NCBI GenBank assembly: GCA_017161655.1 | Contig: JADFCV010000002.1 | Coordinates: 1-32,322 of the forward strand | Reading direction: 5' to 3' | From: Candidatus Sumerlaeota bacterium | GTDB lineage: Bacteria > Sumerlaeota > Sumerlaeia > Sumerlaeales > Sumerlaeaceae | DNA: 32,322 nt | In this document: positions 9,073 to 17,734 of the stretch, piece by piece | Layout of the letters: each line of letters starts with the position of its first letter | Position numbering within the stretch: the first letter of the stretch is position 1 | The notes under the pieces: generated by a model | The model's database searches: none | Told to the model about the DNA's origin: nothing | Seen by the model: only the letters and a program-made list of their open reading frames with translations | Program-made: the position numbers and the translations under genes

Positions 9073-11649
9073 ATGAAGCTGACGTGGTCTTCTAAATTCA
9101 CTGGAAAAAGTTCGCTCACCATTCATTGCGGGACAAGACAATCTCTCGCGAACAACTCATTGTGTCGTCGTGGGGAAAAGCATGTTTTTCTTTCGCCCGT
9201 CTTAGCAGCCCTTGTCGGGACGTTCACTTTGTTTTCCGTTCTTTCGAGACTCCAAGCTGCCCCTTCACCCGAACTGCCGATTCCTCAGGACGGGCTAGGA
9301 TTTCTCCCTGCGGACCATACGACAGCGACTCTCAATCCTCCCTATTTTGTATGGGTTCCCCATAAGACTGCGCATCGCTATGAGCTCGAGGTGCTGCGCC
9401 GAGATGCCGCCTCAACGTCTCCCCGGCGGATGACCTCGCAATATGCTCTGTACACACCAGAGGAGCCGTTCGAACCAGGTTCCTACTCGTGGCGTTTTCG
9501 CGTGATATTTGACGACAATGGAACCTCCGTGAGTGCCTGGAGCCGGTCCCGAGAATTCGTTGTCCCTCCTGATGCTCCCTGTGTACCGCGTCCCTCGTTT
9601 GAGCATGTTCGCGATTCTGTTCCCGCGAGTCATCCGCGCCTGCTTGTGACGAAGGATGATCTGCAAGCACTTCGCGGCACTAAGAAAAAACACCCCACAT
9701 GGTGGGCGGCTCTCGAAACAGAAGCTAACAAATTACTTTCCGAACCCCTTCCTGCGGAGCCACGTCCATGGTCAGGGGGGAAGTGGAACTCGCAAGAATG
9801 GCTGCACTATTATCGAGAGATCGTGCGGGCGGCGCATTGCACGGAAACACTGGCCTTCGCTGCGCTCCTCACTGGAGAGGCGGAATACGTTCAGGCTGCG
9901 AAAAAGTGGCTTCTTCATCTAGCCTCCTGGGATCCACACGGCACCACGAGCCTGCGTGTGAATGACGAACAGAGCATGCATATCATGTTCTCATGTGCCC
10001 GTGCCTACTCGTGGCTTTATGATTCACTCACCGAGCAAGAACGCGTGCGTGTTCGCGAGATGCTCAGGGCACGTGCTGAAGAAGCCTACTCCCATTTGCG
10101 GAATTCACAGACGCCGTACGAACAGTGTCCCTGTAACAGCCACAACGGTCGGTTATGGCACTTCCTTGGGGAAGTGGCCATTGCTCTTCACGGGGAATGT
10201 CCCGAAGCCACGGATTGGCTCAATTATGCGATAACCATTTATTACGGCTGGTACCCGATTTGGGGCGGGAACGATGGCGGATGGGCTGAAGGGCTCCACT
10301 ATTTTCTCACTTATCACGAGTACGTGTTTCACTGGCTGTGGCAGCTCGAAAATGTGATGGGAATTCCTGCGTTGCAAAAGCCATTCTACTCGCAGTGCGG
10401 AAAGTTCCTTATTTCGCTTGCGCCGCCGGGAAGTCCCCTTTCTGGTTTTGGTGATTTTTCTGAAAATCCCCCCAGTCCAAGGCGAGCCTGGATTGCCGCT
10501 ATGCTTGCAGCTCTTACCGGTGATTCGCACTGCGCGTGGCTTGCCGAAAAGGTCGGCCTTTCGAAGGAGACTCTCAGTCCTTTGCGGTATCTCGTGGCCA
10601 CGGGACCACGCGTGAGTCCCCGCGAGCCCTCGGCTGTCCCCCGACTTCGATGTTTCCCCCACACAGGCTTAGCGAGCTACCATGGGAATTTGCTCGATCC
10701 CGCGTCTGATGTTCAGTGGCACTTGAGAGCAAGCCCGCTGGGCAACCTTAGCCACAGCCACTGCGACCAGCTTGCAATAATCGTGGCTGCATTCGGCGAT
10801 CCCCTGTTTGTCAACACCGGCTTCCGTGATTATTTTGATAGTCCCTTCTGTCGCGAGTGGTACTGGCACACCCGGGCGCATAATGCAGTTCTCATCTCGG
10901 GACAAGGGCAGATCCGTGCTCCTATGGCGAAAGCCAACATTCTTGCGTCCGGAGAGGATCTCACCTGTGCTTGGATTTGGGCGGACGCAACTCCGGCCTA
11001 CGCCGGTCTTGCCACGCGTGTGACGCGTGCAGTGGCTTCTGTGCCCGAGCAAGACTCTTATCTGATCTTTGTCCTCGATAATGTGGAAACGTCATCATCT
11101 GAAATTCAGGTGCTCTGGCATACTCGCTTTGAGCCACGACTCCGCCCCGAAGCCTCCGCATTTGAGTTGACCACAACGCATGCGCGGACCGTCGCTCGCC
11201 TCTTTTCCAATACCGACCTCAAACTCGAAGTTAGCGACCGTTACAGTACGCAGCCCTCTGCATATCCCGACTGGGTATCGCCTGGCCGACACGAATGGCA
11301 TATTGTTGCCACAGATACAACGCTCGCGAAAAACACAACAAACGCACGTAGGTTTCAGATTCTAACTGTGATTGAAATTTCGCCACGCGCGAAACGCTCT
11401 AACGTCTCACATCTAGCTGTGCAGCAGTGGGGGAAAGAGGTCGTAGTCACATGGCAGCAGTGGCAGCGTCAAAAACCGGCTTACGCGGCGTTAACCTTCG
11501 ACACCAATAGCTCTCTTACTGCCTTGCGCTTTGCAGACGTTCCCATGAAGTTCCCCGCGTCTACCCCTTTGGAAGCTCGCATGACCACACCTAAACCTGC
11601 GAAGAAAAAGTTGGTTTCGCAGCGAGAATTTTCAGCAGCGCTTGAATAG
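9073..11649 (+). CDS. Exported heparinase II/III-family protein (polysaccharide lyase-like)
   Basis: This 858-residue protein is predicted to be an extracytoplasmic lyase cleaving uronate-containing polysaccharides by beta-elimination. A long N-region is followed by a hydrophobic segment (PVLAALVGTFTLFSVL) ending in LQAAPSP, which is consistent with a signal peptide. Residues about 70-175 form a fibronectin-like beta domain of the DUF4962 type (PPYFVWVPHKTAHRYELEV). Residues about 180-500 form a helical toroid with candidate catalytic residues in NSHNGRLWHF (near 354) and GWAEGLHYFLTYHEY (near 402). The C-terminal beta-sheet domain opens with the Hepar_II_III motif LSHSHCDQLAIIVAAFGDPL near 557. 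Substrate (heparin, alginate or another uronan) is unknown. The gene starts 52 bp after cobA-hemD with a weak ribosome site. No terminator is visible after its stop. Confidence 0.85.
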   Translation: MKLTWSSKFTGKSSLTIHCGTRQSLANNSLCRRGEKHVFLSPVLAALVGTFTLFSVLSRLQAAPSPELPIPQDGLGFLPADHTTATLNPPYFVWVPHKTAHRYELEVLRRDAASTSPRRMTSQYALYTPEEPFEPGSYSWRFRVIFDDNGTSVSAWSRSREFVVPPDAPCVPRPSFEHVRDSVPASHPRLLVTKDDLQALRGTKKKHPTWWAALETEANKLLSEPLPAEPRPWSGGKWNSQEWLHYYREIVRAAHCTETLAFAALLTGEAEYVQAAKKWLLHLASWDPHGTTSLRVNDEQSMHIMFSCARAYSWLYDSLTEQERVRVREMLRARAEEAYSHLRNSQTPYEQCPCNSHNGRLWHFLGEVAIALHGECPEATDWLNYAITIYYGWYPIWGGNDGGWAEGLHYFLTYHEYVFHWLWQLENVMGIPALQKPFYSQCGKFLISLAPPGSPLSGFGDFSENPPSPRRAWIAAMLAALTGDSHCAWLAEKVGLSKETLSPLRYLVATGPRVSPREPSAVPRLRCFPHTGLASYHGNLLDPASDVQWHLRASPLGNLSHSHCDQLAIIVAAFGDPLFVNTGFRDYFDSPFCREWYWHTRAHNAVLISGQGQIRAPMAKANILASGEDLTCAWIWADATPAYAGLATRVTRAVASVPEQDSYLIFVLDNVETSSSEIQVLWHTRFEPRLRPEASAFELTTTHARTVARLFSNTDLKLEVSDRYSTQPSAYPDWVSPGRHEWHIVATDTTLAKNTTNARRFQILTVIEISPRAKRSNVSHLAVQQWGKEVVVTWQQWQRQKPAYAALTFDTNSSLTALRFADVPMKFPASTPLEARMTTPKPAKKKLVSQREFSAALE

Positions 11650-11671
11650 TGTCGATAGCAATGAGTATAAA
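11642..11671 (+). promoter_or_regulatory. Candidate sigma-70-type promoter for the tuf-S10 block
   Basis: TTGAAT at 11642-11647 and TATAAA at 11666-11671 are separated by 18 bp, a near-consensus housekeeping promoter. It overlaps the last codons of the heparinase-like gene. Initiation near 11678 would give a leader of about 435 nt before tuf. This was found by eye, with no experimental support. Confidence 0.45.
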
Positions 11672-12113
11672 CCGCTGGACTCGAGTAGGACATCGTCAGC
11701 GAAAACAGCGTAGCAATTCCCACTCGGGCTAATCCCACATAATCGCGACAGGCACATAATGTGCTCACTCGCGAGACGTTGCGCGGCACCCTCACCGCGA
11801 GACGGCAATGATAGAGCAGAAAGAGCCTCAACTGCATAGAGAGGCAGAAGCAGAGGGCGACTTCGGTAGCTGAGTGTGCGGGCAATGCACCTCGGCAGCG
11901 GCGAGCAAGCGTGAGAACGCGCTCCCCGGCAAATAACTTTTCCGAAGATGAGTAACACGTGCGACGTGTGCCAGCGGTGGCATCTCATGCCGCCCGCGCT
12001 AGGCACAAGCGCGCGAAAAAGTTTCGGGAGTTCGAGCCCACCCTGAGCTACGACCTCCCAGAAAGGGCAGTCGAGCGACCGCCTACGCGTTACGAAAAGA
12101 TGGAGGAATTAAC
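11650..12113 (+). other. Gene-free leader region upstream of tuf
   Basis: This 464-bp stretch has no convincing coding sequence. Open frames on the minus strand here are rich in Arg, Ser and Cys with no protein-like pattern or ribosome site. It holds the candidate promoter at its left edge and a 9-bp direct repeat CGCGAGACG (11770-11778 and 11796-11804). It also holds a small hairpin (CGCGG/CCGCG, 11782-11799), the large hairpin at 11968-12006, and a clear ribosome site (GGAGGAA) just before the tuf ATG. A TTCGAGC element at 12031-12037 looks like a T-loop, but no tRNA cloverleaf can be built around it. Confidence 0.6.
11968..12006 (+). promoter_or_regulatory. Large hairpin in the tuf leader
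   Basis: GTGCC-AGC-GGTGGCAT (11968-11983) pairs with ATGCCGCC-(CGC)-GCT-(A)-GGCAC (11987-12006) around a CTC loop. That gives 16 pairs with one G-T wobble and two small bulges on the 3' side. No T-run follows, so it is not a standard intrinsic terminator. It lies about 110 nt ahead of tuf and would be in the transcribed leader if the upstream promoter is right. Confidence 0.55.
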
Positions 12114-13307
12114 ATGGCTAAGGAAAAGTTCGAGCGTAAGAAGCCACACGTAAACGTTGGCACGATCGGCCACATTGACCACGGAAAAACCACTCTGACG
12201 GCAGCCATCACGAAGCGGCAAGCCGAGAAAGCTTTGGGTCAATTCGTTCCGTTCGATGAAATCGACAAGGCGCCAGAAGAGCGGGCTCGTGGTATTACAA
12301 TCGCAACCGCTCACGTCGAGTACGAAACCGAAAAGCGCCACTACGCTCACGTCGACTGCCCCGGTCACGCTGACTACATTAAGAACATGATCACCGGCGC
12401 GGCTCAGATGGACGGAGCCATTCTCGTCGTCGCTGCCACCGACGGGCCAATGCCGCAGACTCGCGAGCACATCCTTCTCGCGCGTCAGGTTGGTGTGCCA
12501 TACATCGTCGTTTACCTCAACAAGTGCGATATGGTAGACGATCCAGAATTGCTCGACCTCGTTGAGCTGGAAGTGCGTGAACTTCTCTCGAGGTACGAAT
12601 TCCCGGGCGACACGGTTCCAATTATCCGTGGTTCGGCACTCCAAGCGCTCAATGGCGAAAACACGGAGTATGGAGTGCAGTCCATCGACAAGTTGATGGA
12701 GGCTCTCGACACATACATTCCAGAGCCTCAGCGCGAAATTGACAAGCCCTTCCTCATGCCGGTGGAAGACGTGTTCTCGATCTCCGGTCGCGGTACTGTG
12801 GCGACAGGGCGTATCGAGCGCGGTAAAGTGAAGGTGGGCGACAACGTTGAAATCGTTGGTCTCACTGACGAAATCAAGAAGACTGTGGTGACCGGCGTCG
12901 AGATGTTCCGCAAAGTTCTGGATGAGGGACTCGCGGGCGACAACGTTGGTCTCCTCCTCCGTGGTATCGAGCGTGATGAGATTGAGCGCGGACAGGTTGT
13001 CGCTGCTCCTGGCTCCATCACCCCACACCGGAAATTCAAGGCCAGTGTGTACATCCTGACCAAGGAAGAAGGCGGTCGCCATACGCCGTTCTTTAAGGGG
13101 TATCGTCCTCAGTTTTACTTCCGTACGACGGACGTGACCGGCGTGGTGACTCTCCCCGAGGGTGTTGAGATGGTCATGCCAGGCGACAACGTTCACATCG
13201 AAGTCGAGCTGATCACCCCCATTGCTATGGAAAAAGAGCTTCGCTTCGCTATCCGTGAAGGCGGTCGTACGGTCGGCGCCGGTGTTGTGACCGACATTAT
13301 CGAGTAA
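12114..13307 (+). CDS. tuf: Translation elongation factor Tu
   Basis: This 397-residue GTPase delivers aminoacyl-tRNA to the ribosomal A site. All G motifs are intact: GHIDHGKTT (P-loop), RGITI (switch I), DCPGHADY (switch II), NKCD and the SAL loop. Domains 2 and 3 are full length and end in the usual [23 protein letters not shown] has Ile where most bacterial EF-Tu have Val, a conservative change. GGAGGAA about seven bases before the ATG is a strong ribosome site. The gene opens the ribosomal block and is followed by rpsJ after 70 bp. rpsL, rpsG and fusA, which commonly precede tuf, are not here. Strong codon bias leaves a long antisense open frame that I do not consider a gene. Confidence 0.99.
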   Translation: MAKEKFERKKPHVNVGTIGHIDHGKTTLTAAITKRQAEKALGQFVPFDEIDKAPEERARGITIATAHVEYETEKRHYAHVDCPGHADYIKNMITGAAQMDGAILVVAATDGPMPQTREHILLARQVGVPYIVVYLNKCDMVDDPELLDLVELEVRELLSRYEFPGDTVPIIRGSALQALNGENTEYGVQSIDKLMEALDTYIPEPQREIDKPFLMPVEDVFSISGRGTVATGRIERGKVKVGDNVEIVGLTDEIKKTVVTGVEMFRKVLDEGLAGDNVGLLLRGIERDEIERGQVVAAPGSITPHRKFKASVYILTKEEGGRHTPFFKGYRPQFYFRTTDVTGVVTLPEGVEMVMPGDNVHIEVELITPIAMEKELRFAIREGGRTVGAGVVTDIIE

Positions 13308-13326
13308 TTCCTGGAGATTAAGAAAC

Positions 13327-13361
13327 CTGGGGCCGCCATGCCTGCGCATGGCGGTCTCCAG
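13327..13361 (+). promoter_or_regulatory. Strong hairpin between tuf and rpsJ
   Basis: CCGCCATGC (13333-13341) and GCATGGCGG (13346-13354) form a perfect 9-bp stem around CTGC. The stem is extended outward by CTGGGG (13327-13332) against CTCCAG (13356-13361), with a single bulged T at 13355. The total is about 15 pairs. No T-run follows, so RNA processing, attenuation or a protein-binding leader of the S10 operon is more likely than termination. Confidence 0.7.
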
Positions 13362-13377
13362 TGCAGAAAGAACTGAC

Positions 13378-13689
13378 ATGGCAGGACAAAGAATTCGAAT
13401 CAACCTCAAGGCATTCGATTATCGCCAGCTCGATGCGAGCGTCCAGGAGATCGTGGACAGCGTGAAGCGCACCGGGGCAAAAGTCGCGGGGCCAATCCCG
13501 TTGCCTACGCGCATCCGGAAGTACACGGTTAACCGGTCGCCGCACGTTGATAAAAAGAGTCGGGAACAGTTCGAGATGCGTATTCACAAGCGCATCATTG
13601 ACATCATAAACCCGACTCAGGCGACGCTTGATGCTTTGACTCAATTGGAGCTGCCGTCAGGGCTCCACGTAGAAATCAAGCTTACCTAA
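13378..13689 (+). CDS. rpsJ: 30S ribosomal protein S10
   Basis: This 103-residue protein of the small-subunit head is also NusE in transcription antitermination. The start is the ATG giving [19 protein letters not shown]. An upstream in-frame start inside the hairpin is not credible. The conserved blocks [21 protein letters not shown] and [18 protein letters not shown] are all present, followed by the C-terminal HVEIKL strand. Length is normal. Only a weak purine tract (AGAAAGAA) serves as ribosome site, which may mean that translation depends on the upstream structure. It is the first gene of the S10 operon proper. Confidence 0.98.
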   Translation: MAGQRIRINLKAFDYRQLDASVQEIVDSVKRTGAKVAGPIPLPTRIRKYTVNRSPHVDKKSREQFEMRIHKRIIDIINPTQATLDALTQLELPSGLHVEIKLT

Positions 13690-13740
13690 CATTGATGCGG
13701 CCGCCTCAGCGCGTCGCAAGGTTCGGAAGCAAACAGTGCT

Positions 13741-13773
13741 AGCAGCCGACACCGAATAATTCGGCGAGCTGCT
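13741..13773 (+). promoter_or_regulatory. Hairpin between rpsJ and rplC
   Basis: AGCAGCCG (13741-13748) pairs with CG(A)GCTGCT (13765-13773), and CCGAA (13752-13756) pairs with TTCGG (13760-13764) around TAA. This gives a 13-pair stem with a small internal loop. It ends 20 bp before the rplC ATG, just upstream of the GGAG ribosome site, so folding could affect L3 translation. Confidence 0.55.
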
Positions 13774-13792
13774 GTCGCGGAGAAAGCGAATT

Positions 13793-14548
13793 ATGCCGAT
13801 TGGACTACTTGGAAGAAAATTAGGAATGTCACAGATCTTCGACCAGCACGGTCGGTTGGTCCCTGTGACGTTCATCGAGGCGGGACCGTGTGTCGTCCTC
13901 GATAAGAAAACCGCCGATGAGGACGGTTACACGGCTGTGCAGTTGGGCTTTGGTGAACGAAAAGAAAAGAATACACCAAAACCATTACTTGGGCAATTTA
14001 AAAAGATCGGCGTGCCTCCCATGCGCTTCATCAAGGAATTCCGCCTTGAAGACAGCGGAATTCTGGAGAGCCTCCCCGATGTCGGGAGTGTCTTGAAAGT
14101 TTCCGACGTTTTTAAAGAAGGCGAGCACGTCGATGTTGTTGGGATTTCGAAGGGACGTGGTTTTGCGTCGCCAATCAAGCGGTGGCATACCCGCCGCGGA
14201 CCAGAGACGCACGGCTCTATGTACCACCGTCGGCCTGGTTCCCAGGGCGCGTCGAGTTATCCCTCGCGCACCTGGAAGGGCAAGCACGCAGCTGGTCACA
14301 TGGGGGCCTCGCGTTGCACAGCGCTGAATCTGGTAATCATGAAAACCGACGAGGAAAAGAATCTCATCCTCGTCAAGGGAAGCGTTCCTGGCCACAACAA
14401 CGGTTTTGTGATCATTCGCAAGACTGTGCGTGCGAAGAAGGCTGAGCGCCAAATTCGTCTGTTGGCGACCAAAGAGGCGCGCCTGGCCGAGCTGGCCGCG
14501 AAAGCAATCAACCCGCTCAAGGCCTCTAAGAAGGCGGCCGGGAGGTAA
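13793..14548 (+). CDS. rplC: 50S ribosomal protein L3 with C-terminal extension
   Basis: L3 is an early assembly protein of the large subunit, with a loop reaching toward the peptidyl-transferase centre. The N-terminus MPIGLLGRKLGMSQIFDQHG is canonical, and GRGFASPIKRW and KGKHAAGHMG are family motifs. The loop sequence GSQGASS lacks the methylated Gln found in E. coli L3, as in many bacteria. The protein has 251 residues, about 40 more than the usual 205-215. The excess is a basic, Ala/Leu-rich helical tail after VIIRKTV. The stop codon overlaps the first of three possible rplD starts (TAATG). Confidence 0.98.
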   Translation: MPIGLLGRKLGMSQIFDQHGRLVPVTFIEAGPCVVLDKKTADEDGYTAVQLGFGERKEKNTPKPLLGQFKKIGVPPMRFIKEFRLEDSGILESLPDVGSVLKVSDVFKEGEHVDVVGISKGRGFASPIKRWHTRRGPETHGSMYHRRPGSQGASSYPSRTWKGKHAAGHMGASRCTALNLVIMKTDEEKNLILVKGSVPGHNNGFVIIRKTVRAKKAERQIRLLATKEARLAELAAKAINPLKASKKAAGR

Positions 14549-14556
14549 TGGTGACT

Positions 14557-15186
14557 ATGGCAAGCCTAACAGTGATCAATGTCAAAGGCGATGCGACCGG
14601 CTCCGTGAGTGTGCGTGACGACGTTTTTGCGGTTGAGCCGAACGTGAACTGTGTGCGTCAAGCACTCCTTGCTTATGAAGCGAATCAAAGGCAGGGGACA
14701 CATTCGACTAAGACGCGCGGAATGGTCAGTGGCGGCGGCCGCAAGCCGTGGCGTCAAAAAGGAACCGGACGCGCTCGTCAAGGGTCGATCCGTGCTCCTC
14801 AGTGGCGTGGCGGCGCAATTATCTTTGGCCCCCAGCCGCGCGACTACCGACAGAAACTCAACAAAAAGGTCAAGAGAGCGGCAATTGCCTCGGCGTTAAG
14901 CGACCTCGTTCGTCAAAACCGATTAAAGGTCGTGGATTCGCTGGCACTTGACGAGATCAAGACTAAAAAATTCCTTGGGATCCTTGAGGGCATCGGTGTT
15001 GCAAACGAAAAGCGAGTTCTGGTCATGCTTCCGCAGCCCGATGAGAAAGTGCTGCGTTCGGCGCGGAACTTGCCGAATGTCCTGGTTATTCCAGTGAACA
15101 ACGTGAACATTTATTGCTTGCTAACGTGCGATGCTCTGATTACCACGCCCGAGGCGATCAAGCAACTTGAGGAGGCCATCGCATGA
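14557..15186 (+). CDS. rplD: 50S ribosomal protein L4
   Basis: This 209-residue large-subunit protein has an extended loop that lines the exit tunnel; in gamma-proteobacteria L4 also represses its own operon. The loop GGGRKPWRQKGTGRARQGS is intact, followed by GPQPRDYRQKLNKKVKR. The ATG at 14557 gives MASLTVINVKG, which aligns with the family start. An ATG at 14548 overlaps the rplC stop but sits only two bases after GGAGG, while a GTG at 14551 has better spacing, so the exact start is uncertain by three codons. The gene ends in a 4-bp ATGA overlap with rplW, indicating coupled translation. Confidence 0.98.
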   Translation: MASLTVINVKGDATGSVSVRDDVFAVEPNVNCVRQALLAYEANQRQGTHSTKTRGMVSGGGRKPWRQKGTGRARQGSIRAPQWRGGAIIFGPQPRDYRQKLNKKVKRAAIASALSDLVRQNRLKVVDSLALDEIKTKKFLGILEGIGVANEKRVLVMLPQPDEKVLRSARNLPNVLVIPVNNVNIYCLLTCDALITTPEAIKQLEEAIA

Positions 15187-15470
15187 AGAGTCCGTATGAA
15201 ATCTTAGTGCGGCCTGTTATTACAGAAAAAGCTACGCTCCTAACAGAGCGTAAAGATGGCCCTCAGTACGTTTTCAAGGTACGTCTCGATGCGAACAAGG
15301 TCGAAATCAAAAAGGCAATCGAGCAGGCGTACAACGTGAAGGTAAAGGCTGTGAATACTGTGCGCATGAAAGGGAAAGCGAAGCGTCAGGGCCGCTTCGA
15401 GGGGCGCACATCTGATTGGAAAAAGGCGTACGTGACCCTGCAACCCGGTTACAAGATTGAGGTCATCTGA
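15183..15470 (+). CDS. rplW: 50S ribosomal protein L23
   Basis: This 95-residue protein sits at the polypeptide exit and docks signal recognition particle and trigger factor. The N-terminal block [14 protein letters not shown] is canonical. [20 protein letters not shown] and [20 protein letters not shown] are the conserved helix and arm, and [17 protein letters not shown] ends the protein. Length is normal. It overlaps rplD by four bases at its start and rplB by one base at its stop (TGATGG), a typical coupled arrangement. Confidence 0.98.
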   Translation: MKSPYEILVRPVITEKATLLTERKDGPQYVFKVRLDANKVEIKKAIEQAYNVKVKAVNTVRMKGKAKRQGRFEGRTSDWKKAYVTLQPGYKIEVI

Positions 15471-16300
15471 TGGGACTCAAGTCGTTCAAACCCATAACGC
15501 CAGGACGCCGCCAAATGACGGTGTCCACCTTCGAAGAGATTACGAAGACCGAGCCCGAACGCTCACTGGTCGAGCCACTCAAAAAGACCGGGGGGCGGAA
15601 TAACCAGGGCCGGATCACGTCGCGATGGATTGGCGGAGGCCACAAGCGGCTCTATCGTATTATCGACTTCAAGCGCGATAAGGATAACATCCCCGCGAAA
15701 GTCGCAGCGATCGAGTACGATCCAAATCGGTCGGCTCGCATCGCTCTCCTGCACTACGCCGATGGCGAAAAGCGTTACATCCTTGCGCCGGTCGGCTTGC
15801 AGGTCGGCGACACGGTCATGAGCGGCGAGAATGCAGAAATCCAGGTGGGAAACACTCTCCCGCTTCGCGCGATTCCGGTTGGAACCACCATTCATGCGGT
15901 CGAGCTGAGACCAAAGAAAGGTGCCCAGCTAGCTCGCTCGGCGGGTGCATCAGTGCAGTTGCTTGCGAAAGAAGGGCAATATTGCACCCTTCGTCTGCCA
16001 TCGGGCGAAGTCCGTCTCGTTCATCGTGAATGCCGTGCTACGATTGGCCAAGTAGGGAACCTTGACCACGAGAATATCTCGATCGGTAAAGCAGGCCGGT
16101 CGCGGTGGTTGGGTAAACGCCCGGAGGTGCGTGGCGTGGCGATGAACCCAGTGGATCATCCCCTGGGTGGCGGTGAAGGGAAGACCTCCGGTGGTCGTCA
16201 TCCGTGCTCGCCGTGGGGATGGTTGACCAAAGGCAAAAAGACGCGGAATCCCCGCAAACCAAGCTGGAAATACATTATTAAGCGTAGAGGTCAAAAGTAA
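15470..16300 (+). CDS. rplB: 50S ribosomal protein L2
   Basis: L2 is a 276-residue core protein needed for subunit association and peptidyl-transferase assembly. The N-terminus [19 protein letters not shown] is canonical, and [19 protein letters not shown] and [14 protein letters not shown] are family blocks. The near-universal [17 protein letters not shown] carries the functionally important His. It is followed by [11 protein letters not shown] and a basic tail. Length is normal. The start overlaps the rplW stop, and the stop (TAATG) overlaps the rpsS start. Confidence 0.99.
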   Translation: MGLKSFKPITPGRRQMTVSTFEEITKTEPERSLVEPLKKTGGRNNQGRITSRWIGGGHKRLYRIIDFKRDKDNIPAKVAAIEYDPNRSARIALLHYADGEKRYILAPVGLQVGDTVMSGENAEIQVGNTLPLRAIPVGTTIHAVELRPKKGAQLARSAGASVQLLAKEGQYCTLRLPSGEVRLVHRECRATIGQVGNLDHENISIGKAGRSRWLGKRPEVRGVAMNPVDHPLGGGEGKTSGGRHPCSPWGWLTKGKKTRNPRKPSWKYIIKRRGQK

Positions 16301-16584
16301 TGCCTCGTAGCGTTCATAAAGGACCATTTGTCGAACCGAAACTCATGAAGCGCGTCGAAGCAGCGCAGCGCAGCGGCGACAAACGCGTTATTAAGACGTG
16401 GAGCAGAGCTTCGACGGTTACGCCGGAGATGGTGGGACTGACCATTGCAGTCCACAACGGCAAGAATTTTGTGCCGATATTTATCAACGAGAACATGGTT
16501 GGCCATAAGCTGGGCGAGTTTGTCCCCACGCGTACGTTCCGTGCGCACGGGGGAAAAACCGCCAAAGCCACTGGTCTGAAGTGA
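16300..16584 (+). CDS. rpsS: 30S ribosomal protein S19
   Basis: This 94-residue small-subunit head protein partners S13 near the A site and inter-subunit bridges. [20 protein letters not shown] is the typical start. [24 protein letters not shown] contains the conserved WSR..T.P.M block, and [18 protein letters not shown] is the C-terminal signature. Length is normal. It overlaps the rplB stop by one base and is followed by 22 bp holding AGGAG before rplV. Confidence 0.98.
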   Translation: MPRSVHKGPFVEPKLMKRVEAAQRSGDKRVIKTWSRASTVTPEMVGLTIAVHNGKNFVPIFINENMVGHKLGEFVPTRTFRAHGGKTAKATGLK

Positions 16585-16606
16585 GTTGGAAGATTAGGAG
16601 TCGCAC

Positions 16607-16978
16607 ATGGGGAAGCCCAAACGCGAGAAAAACTACGAATGCGTGAGCGAGGCCAAGTATCGCTTCGCTCCAATGCCTGCACGTAAGGCACGCCTTGTTT
16701 GTGACCTCATTCGCGGAAAGAGCGTAAAAGAGGCGCTTGACCTGTTGAAGTTGATTCACAAGCCAAGTGCCGCACCAGCCGTAATGAAGGTCGTGAAAAG
16801 CGCACGTGCCAACGCTCAGGCAAATGCAAAAGTCGACAATCCGGACTCGCTTGTGATCACGGATGTGTTTGTGGACGGCGCTTTTATGCTCAAGCGCTTT
16901 CGCGCTGCACCGATGGGACGTGCGGTTCGGGTTCGTAAACGCTTCTGCCACATTACAGTTCGATTGAATTACGCATAA
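16607..16978 (+). CDS. rplV: 50S ribosomal protein L22
   Basis: This 123-residue protein has a beta-hairpin that lines the exit tunnel, where macrolide-resistance changes arise. [25 protein letters not shown] is the usual globular N-terminal region after a short basic leader. [15 protein letters not shown] is the conserved helix end. The hairpin reads [20 protein letters not shown]. This keeps the spacing of the usual RPRAKGRA..I.KR.SHIT motif but is somewhat divergent (AAPM for the more common RPRA). A good AGGAG ribosome site precedes the ATG. Confidence 0.97.
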   Translation: MGKPKREKNYECVSEAKYRFAPMPARKARLVCDLIRGKSVKEALDLLKLIHKPSAAPAVMKVVKSARANAQANAKVDNPDSLVITDVFVDGAFMLKRFRAAPMGRAVRVRKRFCHITVRLNYA

Positions 16979-16994
16979 GAAGGTTCGGGAGCAG

Positions 16995-17663
16995 ATGGGA
17001 CAAAAAGTTAATCCAATCGGATTCCGTCTCGGGATCACGAAAAATTGGGAAAGCCGATGGTTCGCTGAAGGGAAAACGTATTGCGACCTTCTCCACGAGG
17101 ATATCGCAATTCGCAAGGAGATCAAAAAGCGTTTCTACCACGCCGGCATTGCTCGAGTTGATGTCGAGCGTGCGTCGAACCGGGCAAAGATCACTATTCA
17201 CACAGCTCGGCCCGGAATCATCATTGGTCGAAAAGGCCAAGAGATCGACAAATTCCGTAAAGAACTCGAGCAGCGAACCGGTAAGCAGATCAGCATCAAT
17301 GTGGAAGAAGTCAAGCGCCCGGACCTGAGTGCGCAGCTCGTCGCCGAGAACATTGCGAGCCAACTTCTTCGGCGTATTGGTTTCCGTCGAGCAATGAAAC
17401 GAACAGTTTTGGCGTCAGTAAAAGCGGGTGCGCAAGGGATTAAAATCCAGTGCAGCGGCCGTCTTGCTGGAGCCGAAATTGCTCGGTCGGAGTGGTATCG
17501 TGAAGGCCGAGTTCCGCTGCACACGTTGCGTGCAGACATTGATTACGGTTTCGCGGAGGCTCGCACGAAGTACGGCGTGATCGGAATAAAGGTTTGGATC
17601 TTCCTCCGGGAAGTCATCGAAGAGAAGAAAACACCCATCGTTGCGGAGGCTCCTGCAAGCTAA
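16995..17663 (+). CDS. rpsC: 30S ribosomal protein S3
   Basis: This 222-residue protein of the mRNA entry channel forms the helicase site with S4 and S5. [21 protein letters not shown] is the canonical start. The KH domain motif [16 protein letters not shown] is at about 73-88. The C-terminal domain includes [32 protein letters not shown] and [10 protein letters not shown]. Length is normal. AGAAGG 16 bases upstream and a nearer GGGAG serve as ribosome sites. Unusually, the next gene is not rplP but a 69-codon unknown gene. Confidence 0.98.
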   Translation: MGQKVNPIGFRLGITKNWESRWFAEGKTYCDLLHEDIAIRKEIKKRFYHAGIARVDVERASNRAKITIHTARPGIIIGRKGQEIDKFRKELEQRTGKQISINVEEVKRPDLSAQLVAENIASQLLRRIGFRRAMKRTVLASVKAGAQGIKIQCSGRLAGAEIARSEWYREGRVPLHTLRADIDYGFAEARTKYGVIGIKVWIFLREVIEEKKTPIVAEAPAS

Positions 17664-17671
17664 GAGTACTG

Positions 17672-17689
17672 AGCTTCAGACACGAAGCT
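17672..17689 (+). promoter_or_regulatory. Short hairpin after rpsC
   Basis: AGCTTC (17672-17677) and GAAGCT (17684-17689) form a perfect 6-bp stem around a six-base loop, eight bases after the rpsC stop and ahead of the small unknown gene. No T-run follows. The role is unknown. Confidence 0.4.
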
Positions 17690-17734
17690 GAGGCGCAAGG
17701 CTTGGAGTCAGCGGCGCATGGAGGGCGGTGGAGC

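Noticed and set aside
11632..12006. A 124-codon minus-strand frame in the tuf leader
   Set aside because: It is Arg/Ser/Cys-rich with no domain, signal or ribosome site, and it overlaps the end of the heparinase-like gene and the structured leader.
11960..12066. A tRNA gene in the tuf leader, suggested by TTCGAGC at 12031-12037
   Set aside because: The flanking bases do not pair as a T-stem, and no acceptor stem, D-arm or anticodon arm can be assembled around it.
13327..13361. Reading the tuf-rpsJ hairpin as an intrinsic terminator
   Set aside because: There is no T-run after the stem, and the essential S10 genes immediately follow without another obvious promoter.
12090..13409. A 439-codon open frame on the minus strand opposite tuf
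   Set aside because: It mirrors tuf almost exactly, has no ribosome site and gives a His/Asn-rich sequence with no recognisable domain. Long antisense frames are expected opposite strongly codon-biased genes.
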